In this document: one piece after another, positions 37,958 through 49,379 of the stretch
Layout: the number at the start of each line of letters is the position of its first letter
How positions within the stretch are numbered: position 1 is the stretch's first letter
Assembly (NCBI RefSeq): GCF_963259705.1
Contig: NC_081840.1
Location: 148,587,549 to 148,651,548, forward strand
Source of the DNA: Myotis daubentonii
Taxonomy: Eukaryota > Chordata > Mammalia > Chiroptera > Vespertilionidae
DNA length: 64,000 nucleotides
Direction of reading: 5' to 3'
The notes under the pieces: generated by a model
Told to the model about the DNA's origin: nothing
What the model saw: the letters and a program-made list of their open reading frames with translations, nothing else
Databases searched by the model: none
Program-made: the position numbers and the translations under genes

Positions 37958-37972
37958 ATACACTGGAGGCCC

Positions 37973-38422
37973 AGTGCACAAAAACTTGTGCACTCGGGAG
38001 GGTCCCTCAGCCCAGCCTGTGCCCTCTCACACTCTGGGACCCCTTGGGGGATGACCACCTGCTGGCTTAGGCCTGCTCCCCAAGGGATTGGGCCTAGGCT
38101 GGCAATCAGACATCCCTCTGGCAGCCCGCGAGCCCTCAGGGGATGTCCACTTGACAGCAGGGAGCAGGCCTAAGCTGCAGTCGGACATCCTTAGTGCTGC
38201 TGAGGAGGCGGGAGAGGCTCCCACCACCACTGCTGTACTGGTAGCCGTCAGCCTGGCTTGTGGCTGAGCAGAGCTCCCCCTGTGGGAGCACACTGACCAC
38301 CAGAGGGCAGCTCCTGCATTGAGCTTCTGCTCCCTAGTGGCCAGTGTGTGTCATAGTGACCAGTCATTCCCAGTCTTTCTGCTGTTAGGGTCAGGTTGCA
38401 TATTACCTTTTTAATATATAGA
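37973..38422 (-). mobile_element. HeliBat-type Helitron, first of a tandem pair
   Basis: Minus-oriented. On the plus strand it starts with the reversed 3' end (ctggaggcccagtgcac plus hairpin partner cttgtgcac) and ends with the reversed 5' end, gcatattacctttttaatat ending in GA. The terminal CTAG has mutated to CCAG. The second Helitron starts with no gap at 38423. Confidence 0.88.
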
Positions 38423-38991
38423 CAGAGGCCTGGTGCATGGGTGAGGGCCGGCTGGTTTGCCCTGAAGGGTGTCCCGGGTCAGGTTGGGGGTCCCGCTGAG
38501 GCTCCTGGCCAGCCTGGGTGAGGGGCTGATGGCTGTTTGCAGGCTGGTCAAGCTCCCCAGTGGGGACCCTAACCCCATGGGGGTGTGGCCAGCCTGGGTG
38601 AGGGGCTGAGGGCCGTTTTCAGGCTGGCCACACCCCCTTTAGGGTACGGGGTCCCCACTGGGTTGCCTGGCCAGTCTGGGTGAGGTGCTGACGGCTGTTT
38701 TCTGGCTGGTCAAGCCCCCGAGTGACAGAAGCTCCCAGCCCCTCCTTTTTTTCTTATTTTTTTTTTATTTTGGGATTTATTTACCTTTTATAATTGAATC
38801 TTTTTTGCCTTCAGTGGAGCTCAGAGCCAGCCATCACTGGAGCAACCAAGCCTCCTGCTTGCTCTAGCTCCGTGGCTGCCGGCTGCCATCTTGGTTGGGT
38901 TAATTTGCATATAGTCACTCTGATTGGCTTGTGGGCGTGGCTTAAGGCATAGCGAAGGTATGGTCAATTTGCATGTTTGTCTTTTATCACA
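38423..38991 (-). mobile_element. HeliBat-type Helitron, second of a tandem pair
   Basis: Same orientation, directly abutting the first. The reversed 3' end is cagaggcctggtgcatgggt, and the reversed 5' end is caatttgcatgtttgtcttt ending near 38991. The interior contains three copies of a unit of about 80 bp (starting near 38509, 38589 and 38669) built on ggccagcctgggtgaggggc. Confidence 0.85.
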
Positions 38992-39396
38992 GCTTTTAAA
39001 AATTACATGTATTAGGATTAATAAAATTATGTAGGTTTCAAGTGTACAATTCTGTAATACATCATCTATATATTGTGTTTAATACCCAAAGTCAAATCTT
39101 TTGTCACCATATATTTAACCCCCTTTACCCCACCCACTCCCCTATCTCTCTGGTAACCACCAGAGTGTTGTCCATGTCTATGAGGCTTTTTTGGGTTTTT
39201 TTTGTCTTGTTTATTCATTTGTTGCTTTCAGTTTTATATCCCACATATAGGTGAAATCATATGGTTCTTGACTTTTTCTGTCTGGTTTATTTCACTTAGC
39301 ATGGTATTCTCAGGATCCATCCATGTTTTCCCAAATGGCAGCATTTCATCTTTTCTTATGGCTGAGTAATATTCCATAGTATATATGAACCACATC

Positions 39397-40098
39397 ATTT
39401 TTTGTTAAGATGCTCTCTTTTTAATGTGTAGATAAATCACATACATTAGAGAGAAATTTAAGAAAAAAAAGAAATAACAATGTTAGATAGGCAAGTGTAT
39501 GGAAGATAACAATTTTAAATGCCAAGGCTATGTAATTATTCCATAGGCCCCCAAGGTGAGAGGTTGGTGCCCTGGTTTATAAAAAATTGTTCTCCAGCCT
39601 GACTCGCATGGCTCAATGGTTGAGCATCAACCTATGAACCAGGAGGTCATGGTTTGATTCCCGGTCAGGGCACGTGTCCAGGTTGTGGGCTCGATCCCCA
39701 ATGTGGGGCACGCAGGAGGCAGCCAATCAATGATTCTCTCTCATCATTGATGTTTCTATCTCTCTCTCCTTCTCTCTTCCTCTCTTAAATCAATAATATA
39801 TATATATATATATAAAATAATTGTTCTCTGGTACATATTGCAAAGCTACAGGTATTGTTTGTTGTTACAGTGAGTCCCAGACAGAATTTTTGTCCCAAAA
39901 TTTATTATGCTGCAAAGCCATATTGAGGAACACTAAAGTACTGAAACCATGAGAGCCAATGCACAGCAGTTTTGAGACTGACCAAGAATCCTGAAAAAAT
40001 CGTCATAAACACTAAAAGGGATAGTCATGGATACCACACTCTGACTTGCTGTTATGGCCAGAGCCATATAAACCAGCATTATAAGGGTAAACATGAGT
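39397..40098. mobile_element. Unidentified insertion inside L1
   Basis: The L1 sequence is interrupted, and the word accacatc occurs on both sides (39389-39396 and 40099-40106), an 8-bp candidate target duplication. A Ves SINE makes up about 225 bp of it. The remaining roughly 475 bp match no family I recognise. On the minus strand it contains a 48-codon open frame at about 39944-40090 ending in TAG and followed by AATAAA-like sequence, which could suggest a truncated retrocopy of a transcript. The left edge is only weakly T-rich, so this is unproven. Confidence 0.5.
39596..39815 (+). mobile_element. Ves-type SINE
   Basis: Head cctgactcgcatggctcaat, B-box region gtttgattcccgg and body gcaggaggcagccaatcaat, with the tail becoming (AT)n. 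Flanking repeats aattgttctcc/aattgttctct support a target duplication. Confidence 0.92.
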
Positions 40099-40895
40099 AC
40101 CACATCTTCTTTATCTAATCATCTATCAAAGAACACTTCAGTTGTTTACAGGTCTTGGCCATCATGAATAATGTTGCAATGAACATAGGAGTGAATGTAT
40201 CTTTGCAAATAAATGTTTTCAATTTTTTCAGATACATAACCAGAAGAGGAGTTGCTAGGTAAAATGGTAACTCTGTTCTTAATTTTTTCCATACTGTTTT
40301 CCATAATGGCTATACCAGGTTACATTCCCACCAGCACTAGACTGCTGTTTTTCTCCATATATAAAATTGGATCAAACACCTAAATATAGACCTGACAATA
40401 AATTACATAGAAGAGAACATAGGTACTAAACTTATGTATCTTGTCTTAGAGAGGATTTCATGAATTTGAAATACAAGGGAAATGAAAAAAAATGAATAGG
40501 ACTATATCAAACTGAAAATTGTCTGCACAGCAAAAGAAACCATTAACAAAACAAAAAGTCAACCACTGAATGGGAGAAGAAATTTGCAAACAATACCTCC
40601 AACAAGGGGTTAATATCCAAAATATATAATGAATTCATAAAACAAAAAAACAAAACAAAAATCGAATTTTAAAAATGGGCAGAAGACCTAGATACTTTTC
40701 TCAAGAAGACATACAAATGGTCAACAAATATATAAAAAGATGGTCAACTTCACTAGCTATTAGGAAAATGCAAATCAAAACCACAATGGATACCAACTCA
40801 CACCTAATAGAATGGCAATTATCAGCAAGACAGGTGAAAACAAGTGTTGGAGAGTTTACAGAAAAAAATGAAACCTTTTCTTTCTTATAATTAAA

Positions 40896-41290
40896 CTAGA
40901 GGCCCGGTGCATGAATTCATGCACCAGTGGGGTCCCTCAGCCTGCAGGATCGGGCCGGAACCGGCTCTCCAACATCCCCCATGGGGTCCCAAGTTGCATG
41001 AGGGTGCAGGCCAGGCCAAGGGACCCCACCAGAGCACAATTGGGGCCGGGGAGGGACACGAGAGGTTGGCCAGCCGGGGAGAGACCACAAGAGGGCTCCA
41101 AGGCATGTCTGGCTCATCTTGCTCAGTCCTGATCGGCCAGACCCCAGCAGCAAGCTAACCTGATGGTTGGAGCGTCTGCCTCTGGTGGTCAATGCACATA
41201 ATATGCATATCATTAGCATATTACGCTTTGATTGGTTGAACAGACGACTGGATGACCAGACACTTAGCATAGTAGGCTTTTATTATAAAG
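40896..41290 (-). mobile_element. HeliBat-type Helitron, non-autonomous
   Basis: Minus-oriented. The reversed 3' end is ctagaggcccggtgcatgaa plus hairpin partner, preceded by A at 40895. The reversed 5' end is gcatagtaggcttttattat near 41290. It has no coding capacity; the ORFs of up to 117 codons overlapping it are chance frames in GC-rich sequence. Confidence 0.9.
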
Positions 41291-41349
41291 GTTGTTCATA
41301 ATGGAAACAAGAATTTTTACTGTCCTGCCAATTTTTATCACATAATATA

Positions 41350-41885
41350 TCTATACTAATAATAGAGGAATATGCAAATTGTCCAGGACACTGTCACAGT
41401 AACAACCAAACAGCAGGCTGCATGCAGCGACCAGGCTGGCAGGGGGGCTAGTGAGGGACAACCAAATGACTGAATAGCAGGCTGCGTGGGGTGACCAGGC
41501 TGGCAAGGGGGGACAGTTGGGGGTAACCAGACCAGCAGGTAGGGCAGTAAGAGGTGACCAGGCTGGTGGGGGGGGCAGTTAGGGGACACCAGGCCAGTGA
41601 GGGGGGCAGTTGGGGCAACCAGGCTGGCAGGGGGGCAGTTAGGGGTGACCATGCCAGCAGGGGGGGCAGCTAGGGGTGATCAGGCAGGCAGGCAAAGGCA
41701 GTTAGGAGTGATCAGGTTGGCAGGAGGGTCAGTTAGAGGCAATCAGGCAGGCAAGCAGATAAGCAGCTAGGATCCAGCTGTCCCGGATTGTGAGAGAGAT
41801 GTCCAAGGGGTCCCAGATTGGAGAGGGTGCAGGCTGAGCTTAGGGGACCCCCCTCACGCACGAATTTCATGCACTGGGCCTCTAG
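41350..41885 (+). mobile_element. HeliBat-type Helitron, non-autonomous (536 bp)
   Basis: Starts TCTATACTAATAATAGAGGA after an A (41349) and ends tgggcctctag before a T (41886), with a cacgaatttcatgca hairpin just inside. The interior is a run of short units on the pattern accaggctggcagggggg. It closely resembles the minus-oriented copy at 51166-51570. Confidence 0.94.
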
Positions 41886-42279
41886 TAATAAAAAATTTGG
41901 TTTATGCCATGTTTATTAACATCTTTAAAAGTGTGCTATTTTATTGCTCCAGATAAATATTGGAAGCCAATTTATAAACATTTAATAGAAACATTATGTT
42001 TATATAGGTGCCCAATTTTAATTTTTTACATTGTGCAAAAAGATGGACTGACTTCTCTCTATACTTGTCTGTCCCACATATTTTGCATTAATAAAAGTGT
42101 GCCAGCAGAGTCAGTAAATTCATAATGCACGAGTCACATACTGCTTATTGCTGCAGTGATAGAGAACTCCAAAAAATGAAAACCTATTTTAAAACTGGGG
42201 AGGGAGTGGTTCTTCAAGCTAATAATCTCCAAGCTGATTTTCTTTAGTGACCAAGATGTCTGCAACTGCACTGGGGGCA

Positions 42280-42405
42280 GGCACACAATACAATATACAG
42301 ATGATGTATCATAGAATTGTACCCTTGAAACCTATATAATCTTATTAACCAATGTCACCCCAATAGATTTAATTTTAAAATAATTTTTAAAATAAATGAA
42401 AATAA
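42280..42405 (+). mobile_element. L1 3' end fragment
   Basis: Carries the L1 3' terminal words agaattgtacccttgaaac, ctatataatcttattaacca and atgtcaccccaatagattt, followed by an A/T-rich tail. The same L1 end appears reversed at 38995-39120. Confidence 0.8.
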
Positions 42406-42414
42406 AAACTGCCA

Positions 42415-42600
42415 CTTACTGACTACCACAAGTCACCAAGAGCTTTACAAATGACATCTCTATTATAATACATTTGTAAATTAGGGGTCATTTCCACCAT
42501 TTTGTAGTTGAATAAACCAAGTTTCAGAGAGGCAAGGTAATGTTCCCAGAGACACACAGCTTCTAAAAGGGAAAGCTAGAATATGAACATAGATTTGACT
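42415..42600 (-). mobile_element. MIR fragment
   Basis: Reverse-complement MIR: ccattttgtagttgaataaa, gtttcagagaggcaagg and cagagacacacagcttct. Confidence 0.7.
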
Positions 42601-43174
42601 TGACCCCTTTTGTGTTCTCGCTTGCTTCATGCTGGTGGCTGAAGCCATAGGCTTAGGATAGATTACCCAAGGGAATTAAATAGGAGTGATTCTTAACACT
42701 TTTTTAAATTAGATAAAAGCTATAGCTGCACATACACACACATATGCACAGGCACACGCACACAGGCACAAATCTTGATATCTATCCCTAGATTCTCTAG
42801 TGAATCATTCACTCCAGGTTAAGATCCCTTGGGTAGAGAAATATAAACAAGAGAAGAAGAGTGTCCCAAAAAGGAAAGTGAAGCTGAAAAGAGTTAAAAA
42901 CAACAACTTCGAGTTAGTTCAAGATTCAAGAGCATTTAAAAATGAAATTTAAATAAGGACCACAAAGAGTCCTAAGAAAGAAGTATATAGCTATATAGGC
43001 CAACCTCAAGAATCAAGAAAAATCCCAAATAAATAACTTAACTCTACACCTAAAGGAACTTGAGAAATAAGAACAAACAGAACACAAAGTAAACAGAAAG
43101 AAGAAAATAGTTAAAATCAGAGCAGAAATAAACAACATAGAAATTTAAAAAGATTAGAAAAGATCAATAAAACG

Positions 43175-43450
43175 AAGAGCCCTTGTGACCTCCCTCCAAT
43201 TGCTTCGGGCTCCCGACCCCCAGCACAGCCTTGCTCCTGCTTAAGCGTCCATTTCTCTAGACAAAGTCCCATCCAAGCTTCAGGGCTTTCACCTCTTCCA
43301 CAAAGATTTGCCTGCTTTCATACAGCATATGGGAACTTGATTTCCCCTGAATATCCACAGATGGTTGTTTTAATTATTTGATGACATTGCATTCTGCCAA
43401 AATCATAGCTACTGATATCTTATCTCTCCTATTAAATGGTATGCTCCTTG
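43175..43450 (+). mobile_element. L2 3' region relic
   Basis: Diverged L2 plus-strand words: gggctttcacctcttccac and ttaaatggtatgctccttgg at the expected spacing. A MIR follows directly. Confidence 0.6.
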
Positions 43451-43454
43451 GACA

Positions 43455-43682
43455 GCTAACACTTAAATGGCGGCGTTACCATATGCCAGGTACCGTGCTG
43501 TTTGTTTTGTGGACATTACAGGTGCCATGATTAGCCCGTTTTACAGTCGTGGAAACAGGCAGAGAGGTTGGGTGACTTGCCCCGTAGCATACAACTAGTA
43601 AGTGGAAATGCGGAGATATAAAATCAGATCTGTCAGATTCCAGAGCCTACGCTTTTTAACTATTTTGCTATACTGCACCTTG
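43455..43682 (-). mobile_element. MIR, near full length
   Basis: Reverse-complement MIR from catatgccaggtaccgtgct through gttttacagtcgtggaaaca to gattccagagcctacgcttt. Confidence 0.85.
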
Positions 43683-43723
43683 AACAGTAAAAGGCATACA
43701 GTAAATATTTAATTAAAAAAATT

Positions 43724-44257
43724 CAGCCCTAACCGGTTTGGCTCAGTGGATAGAGAGTCGGCCTGCGGACTGAAGGGTCCCAGGTTCAATTCCGGTCAAG
43801 GGCATGTACCTTGGTTGCGGGCACATCCCCAGTATGGGGTGTGCAGGAGGCAGCTGATCGATGTTTCTCTCTCATCAATGTTTCTAACTCTCTATCTCAG
43901 TGGTCGGCAAACTCATTAGTCAACAGAGCCAAATATCAACAGTACAACAATTGAAATTTCTTTTGAGAGCCAAATTTTTTAAACTTAAACTATATAGGTA
44001 GGTACATTGTTATTAACTTAATTAGGGTACTCCTAAACTGGCCTTTGCTAAAAACGTCCTCAATCTGATTGAGGTACATTTCAATTGCCACGAAGTTTCA
44101 ATCGCACTGTACGTGCGCGCCTGCATGTGGTATTTTGTGGAAGAGCCACACTCAAGGGGCCAAAGAGCCGCATGTGGCTCAAGAGCAGCTATTTGCCGAC
44201 TACTGCTCTATCCTTCTCTCTCTCTTTAAAAAAAATTAATAAAATTTATTTTTTAAA
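43724..44257 (+). mobile_element. Ves-type SINE split by a hAT element
   Basis: The left part (43724-43897) has the typical head and body. The right part (44206-44257) continues the C/T stretch and the A/T tail. A 308-bp hAT element with an 8-bp target duplication separates them, so the hAT came after the SINE. Flanking aaaattca words fit a SINE target duplication. Confidence 0.93.
43898..44205 (-). mobile_element. Non-autonomous hAT element (308 bp)
   Basis: Ends cagtggtcggcaaact and gccgactactg are inverted repeats. The 8-bp duplications ctctatct (43890-43897) and ctctatcc (44206-44213) fit hAT. Reversed, it matches both ends of the longer copy at 60115 and looks like an internal deletion of it. 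It retains (44019-44078, minus strand) the last 20 or so codons of the reverse-transcriptase relic found in the longer copy. It probably belongs to the hAT group reported as horizontally transferred in tetrapods and an insect; that assignment is from memory. Confidence 0.9.
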
Positions 44258-44262
44258 AAATT

Positions 44263-47200
44263 CATCCTTATATGAATTTTTATTCAATCAACCTACCAAG
44301 TTTCAGGCACTGTGTTGGTGCCAGAGGAAGAAGGAAAAATAAGGACCCTTCAACAGTGTAATTTGCACAAACACCGAGAAGTTAATGCATTCTCAGATTC
44401 CCATACTTTATCGGGCTTTTTCTGCCCCAGCAACTGGGAGAGCCCTTTGACAAAGGCTCACATTGTGAAAACTAGTTATAGTTCTCTCTTCTCATTGCAA
44501 TAAAATTGATTGTATTAAAATACAAATAAATGTCAAAAAAGCCACCTTTATTTTAACAGATAATGTAATGCAGTTAATAATGCTGGGACTAAATTAGATA
44601 CTGTAATGTAATTCTTCAAAAGGGTATTGAGTACACTTCATTTCTTCTGTACAAAAGTGTTCTCACTTGAGACAGGAAATATAACTTAGCATTTTAGAGA
44701 CACTGGCTAAATTACCTCTATTGATGAGGCTCAGCAGGTTCTTTCTGAATGATTCAAAATAATTGCTGAGGGATAAAAAACAGTGTTCCAGGGGCTGTAG
44801 CCACAGCATGCCTGGAGCCTACTGGGGAGAGAATAAAGCACATGCTCCCATGCATGAATGGTTCTATGTGCTGCCTGTAGCATGGCTGACTGACCATCCC
44901 TGAAATTGCATAAATGAAAGGAAGTAGGCCAAGGTACACACAATTGTATTAATAATTGGGGTGCATGAAATGAATCAGGTTAGCCCACCAGGTCCTTCCT
45001 AAAGGGGTGGAAAAGCAATACAAACCTCCAGGAATAAAGTCTGCTAAAACAATCTTTTCAAAGCTTTTGACAAAGTACAAACTTCAGTCATTTATTTTTT
45101 TTCTCATTGAAAGGAAAGTTCAGGGAGAAGTTTCAGTTCAGTTCACACACAGGCACATGCACACGCACACACACACACACACACACACAGAATGGATAGT
45201 TGTATGAAGCAGGAACTAGGACACGAGAGTTCTGTAGTACTGTCCTTATTCACAAAGGAAGTCAAGGGACCTGGTTCTGCCATTAAGCAGAGGGAGGATT
45301 TTGCACCGATGTCAGAGGGCAGGGGTAGTGTAGTTCTTCGTACCTGTAGCTCTGTGTATATTCCCACATGAATAACCTGTAGTACAATGGAAACTGTCCC
45401 CCTATTTGTCCAGTCATGTTGAGATTGTAGGCAGGAGCTGCAAAAGGTAGTCCCATTCAGAAGGGAGAGGTCAACTCAACCAAACCTGATTCAGATTTTC
45501 AAATTTTTGAAGGAAACAATAAATTTGAAACCTCTTTGCTTTGTGATCCTAGAGAATAGAGTTTAACCTGCTTTTTCTTGCTATAGAAATTTCCCAGGAT
45601 TTTAGGTTCTTCTTTTCAACATTTCCCTTTCATAAAGAACCCACGGTAAGTAAACAATGAGAAATATTAAACTCATTTAACAACGCTGTAGAATCAGTTT
45701 CCTTCTAGCATTTATAATTTTTAATGGCAGTATCCTTTTCAATAAACATACATAACATTCAATTTTATATCATTTCATAATAAAAATAATATTTTTATCC
45801 AAAAGAACAATAAAATAAAAGTTTATAAACAATGCTAAACTAGTCAACACATTTTAATTCAATCCAATAGTAACTAGATCCAAAAACTTTTTCTTTACTC
45901 TATTTACATTTAAATTGAGGTAAAACAAAAACAATTAAAGGTTAATTTCTGCAGTTTAACTCAAGTAATTAAAGGATAATATTACTTAAAAATAGGAAAG
46001 AGACTTCTTTCATGGTGTTATTCTATTTCTTAATCACAGAAGTATTTAAAAAACAGAAACATAAGGCTTCATGGCTGATTGAAACCTGAAAGGCATCTTT
46101 ACCTAAAAGTTCTTACTTATTTCTCTTAAGAAACAAACTCCATGTGCAGAAACAGAATGCACAGGGCTAATTCATCTGGAGCATCACTCAAGTAATACAC
46201 TTGATGTGGTTTATGCCATGATGATGAGAACACAATAAACTGTAAAAAATGTCATTTCTGGAAAATTTGTTGGCTATGGTTCAGCAAGAGATGAATCTTT
46301 GTAACAGATGTGACATGATGACTTCGATGAATTGAACATTTTAAAATATGAAGCATTTAAAAATATTCCCTTAGAAATAAATTAATCTACATAAAACATA
46401 CAATATACCATGATTCATGTGTCCATTTTCATCACTGCAGAATAGTTCTATGTCAGTGTGACAGTGTCTTACTTCAAGTTCCTGTTTGGGCTCCACTTTG
46501 GGTTCATTAATTTAAAAAACGAAGAGAAAACTTGGACTCAATCTCCGATGTTCCCACCAACTAAAATTCTATACTTTTAGAATTTCACATACTCTAAGCT
46601 TTTCATGATTTGAAGACAAAAATCTCAGGAAATGATCTTTCTTCTAAAAATACCTTTGTTTTCTACTTAGCAGGAAAATTTGAGCAACAAGACAACCTGA
46701 CTGAGAAGTCAATAACTTGGTCAATATCTTGTACGAAAGAAATTAAAAGCCTTTAAATGCCAAATAGTAAAACGTATCACACAACATATATATTGGGGTA
46801 TTAGAAAAGGTGCTAGTTTTATATAATTACATACATTTATATTACTGGGCTTCATATCATGCCTTTAAGGATGAGGCCAAATAACATTTACCCAATTTTG
46901 GTTATAGTTTAAAAGTAAGAATTTTGAAGATCTATAGTTTAAGGATATTATTGAGATACCATTCTTGGTATCCTAATGTATTTCAAGACAAGGTGAGCAC
47001 AAATATGTAACAAGAGATGTCTGTCTGTAAGAGATTTATCATATTGATTTTAATAGTAAGTCACCCGCTGTAGCTACAGTCAGGGAGCCAAAGCAGGATG
47101 TAGAAAGGAAACATTTCACACCTGAAGTGAGGCTGACTTCCAGGCCCCAAACAAAAACTATTCTAATACAAAGCATCCCCTTTGTTATCAAAACTCTTCC

Positions 47201-49160
47201 CAAAAGGAATGCTTGCATTGTGCATGGAGTCTAACACTGACAATATGATAAGGGTATTATAAATCATGGAAAGCACTAAAGTAGGTCCCATTGTGTTAAT
47301 CTCTGTACTTTAGGTTAATCGACTGAGTTGCTACTACCACAACGAGAGAAGACAGGTCAATTTTCAGTAATAATTTACAGAAGTGAAAGCTTTCTACTTG
47401 ATTTATTTTGAACAGAACACACACCTGGAAAATGATTGAGGTGCTTGAGTTATTAGGGTTACTGGGAAGTTCTAAACATGAATGGGAATAAAAGAAACTG
47501 CCTACTCTTTAATGATACTTCTAATGACAAAATAAAAGCTTCCCCTCCTCACAATGATGAATAGGAGAAGGTTTCCCAATCCAAGTCATTTGCCTGGTGG
47601 TTTTGATTATTTATATGCACATAGGAAACTTCATATTATAGGGACTATGCAATTTCTGTAGTGCGTTTCTTACAAATTAGGATATTTGATACAAGGTCAA
47701 GCAATTTTTCTTTTCATTTTGTTCAAAATGTTCCAATGATCTGAAATTGCCATCAGTTTTTTTATGCTCTGCAAAGCTTCTCTTCTCAAACTCTACTAAC
47801 ATCACCAAACTGAAGATAAAATAGGGATTTCCCCTCCGCCCCCGCTCTAAACAGGGCAGCTAATGCCTATGGGAAAATAACTTCTTAACAAATAAAACCC
47901 AGGGGATTTAGTCAGGCAAAGGAACAAATCCTCATCTTTCAAACTGGTAAACAATACAAGAATTCAAAAACAGTTTCTTTTCAACTCATGCCATGTAATG
48001 TACAACATCAGTTTGTATGTAATTGCGATGTCAGATCAACTTTCCAGATGGACATGAAGAATCAATGATTAGAGGCTTAACTTTAATATGCAAAGTAGAG
48101 GGTTGGATGGGCAAGGGGAGGGGCATGAGCATGAATAAACCCCACAACTGGAAGTGGAACGTTAGGTCATTTCCTGTCTGAGGACATATAGGGCCTATTG
48201 GATAATGGTCAGAGTACCTGAAAGGAAACCACAAGCTGATTAGTTCCACTCCAAGGGATGGATTTTAAAAACCAGTTCTTATTCTTTACCCGTTGATTAG
48301 AAGTCTAAATGGAAGGCTACATATGGTGAAAGTTATATACATTCAGCCATTATAACAGAAGGGCAATAAATTACCCAGGGTGCCTGCCGAGAACTCTCTA
48401 ATCCACTCTTTCAATTTTCACTCTCACCTGTGAAAAAGCCTGAAGCTGTATGCCAATGGGCTGTTAATAATGTGCTCTGGAAGGGAACAAGTTGAAATTG
48501 TTCCCAAAACTGCAAATCAAGAGACAAAGTATGTGTGTCTATTACTGTTGGATGAAATTATATATCAGAACAAAAGACCGTGTCTGCAGTACAGGACTAA
48601 AGTATGCTTTCATGTGTCCTATAAACCCTGTGGCTCTGGGCAGCACACAGCCCGGGAGTGCTTATATTTATATTCCCAAAAGAATATCCTAACATCGATG
48701 TAGCTAACGGAAGCCTCGGAAAGGAAGTTTGTGATATGAAATTTAAAGTAATTGTTTTTAAATTTGCAGTTTCCAGATTGGGTTTCTACTGTGCCTGCCA
48801 AACATTCTCCTTCTTTTTCTGTGGGTTAGCTACACAAATATGGGTTTCATTTGTTTATTAATAGAAGGAAGTGGTGATTCAGCCACTTTGTATAGATGCC
48901 CTAGTTTTCCTATCTCGACTCTCCTTCACAGAACACTGTAGGATATGACAGGTCAAAAACTAGGAGGAAGGGAGAGTACGATGGGGCTGCCATTAGGAAG
49001 AGCAAGCCCCTTGCCTCTCTGGTCTGCAGCCCTTGGAGCTCCAGCCTCATGCTCACCTTAGTCCCTGCCTACCTCCTGCTGCTCCACTTTTGTCCTTTTC
49101 CTGAATCTAGATGTGGGTTCTGGGCAGTAGACATGCTATCACTAAATGTTTTCTTTCTTT
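44263..49160. other. Long intron stretch, almost repeat-free
   Basis: Nearly 5 kb without a recognisable transposon, apart from a (CA)n run at 45143-45190. AT-rich throughout. The low repeat content contrasts with the rest of the window and might reflect constrained non-coding sequence, though I cannot test that. Confidence 0.45.
45143..45190. repeat. (CA)n microsatellite
   Basis: About 22 AC units with G/T interruptions at the left. Confidence 0.95.
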
Positions 49161-49162
49161 TC

Positions 49163-49374
49163 TTAGCATATTTTTATTGATTTCAGAGAGGAAGGAAGAG
49201 GGAGAGAGAGAAATATAGAAACATTTATGAGAGAGAATCACTGATCAGCTGCCTTCTGCAGGCCCCACACTGGGAATTAAGCCCACAACCCAGGCATGTG
49301 CCCTAACGGGGAATCGACTGTGATCTCCTGGTTCATAGGTTGACGCTCAACCACTGAGCCACGCTGGCTAGGCT
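49163..49374 (-). mobile_element. Ves-type SINE
   Basis: Reverse SINE: atatttttattgatttcaga, GA-rich segment, tttatgagagagaatcactg and reversed head ending cacgctggctaggc. Flanked by aaatgttttctttct/aaattctttcttct. Confidence 0.92.
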
Positions 49375-49379
49375 AAATT

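Larger units (their letters stand above)
38995..40885 (-). mobile_element. L1 insertion with 5' inversion, carrying later inserts
   Basis: From 38995 to about 40360 the plus strand is the reverse complement of the L1 3' end (gtgtacaattctgtaataca) and ORF2 end (gctgagtaatattccatagt, ttccataatggctatacca). From about 40365 to 40885 it turns to forward ORF2 (tgggagaagaaatttgcaaa, ggttaatatccaaaatata, tgcaaatcaaaaccacaatg). The junction brings together L1 positions that are adjacent in an intact element, as in twin priming. A 702-bp foreign segment sits at 39397-40098. It is bordered by a tandem Helitron pair on the left and another Helitron on the right. Confidence 0.88.

Noticed and set aside
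40917..41270. 117-codon ORF on the minus strand
   Set aside because: It is a frame through a non-autonomous Helitron, with overlapping open frames on both strands from GC-richness.
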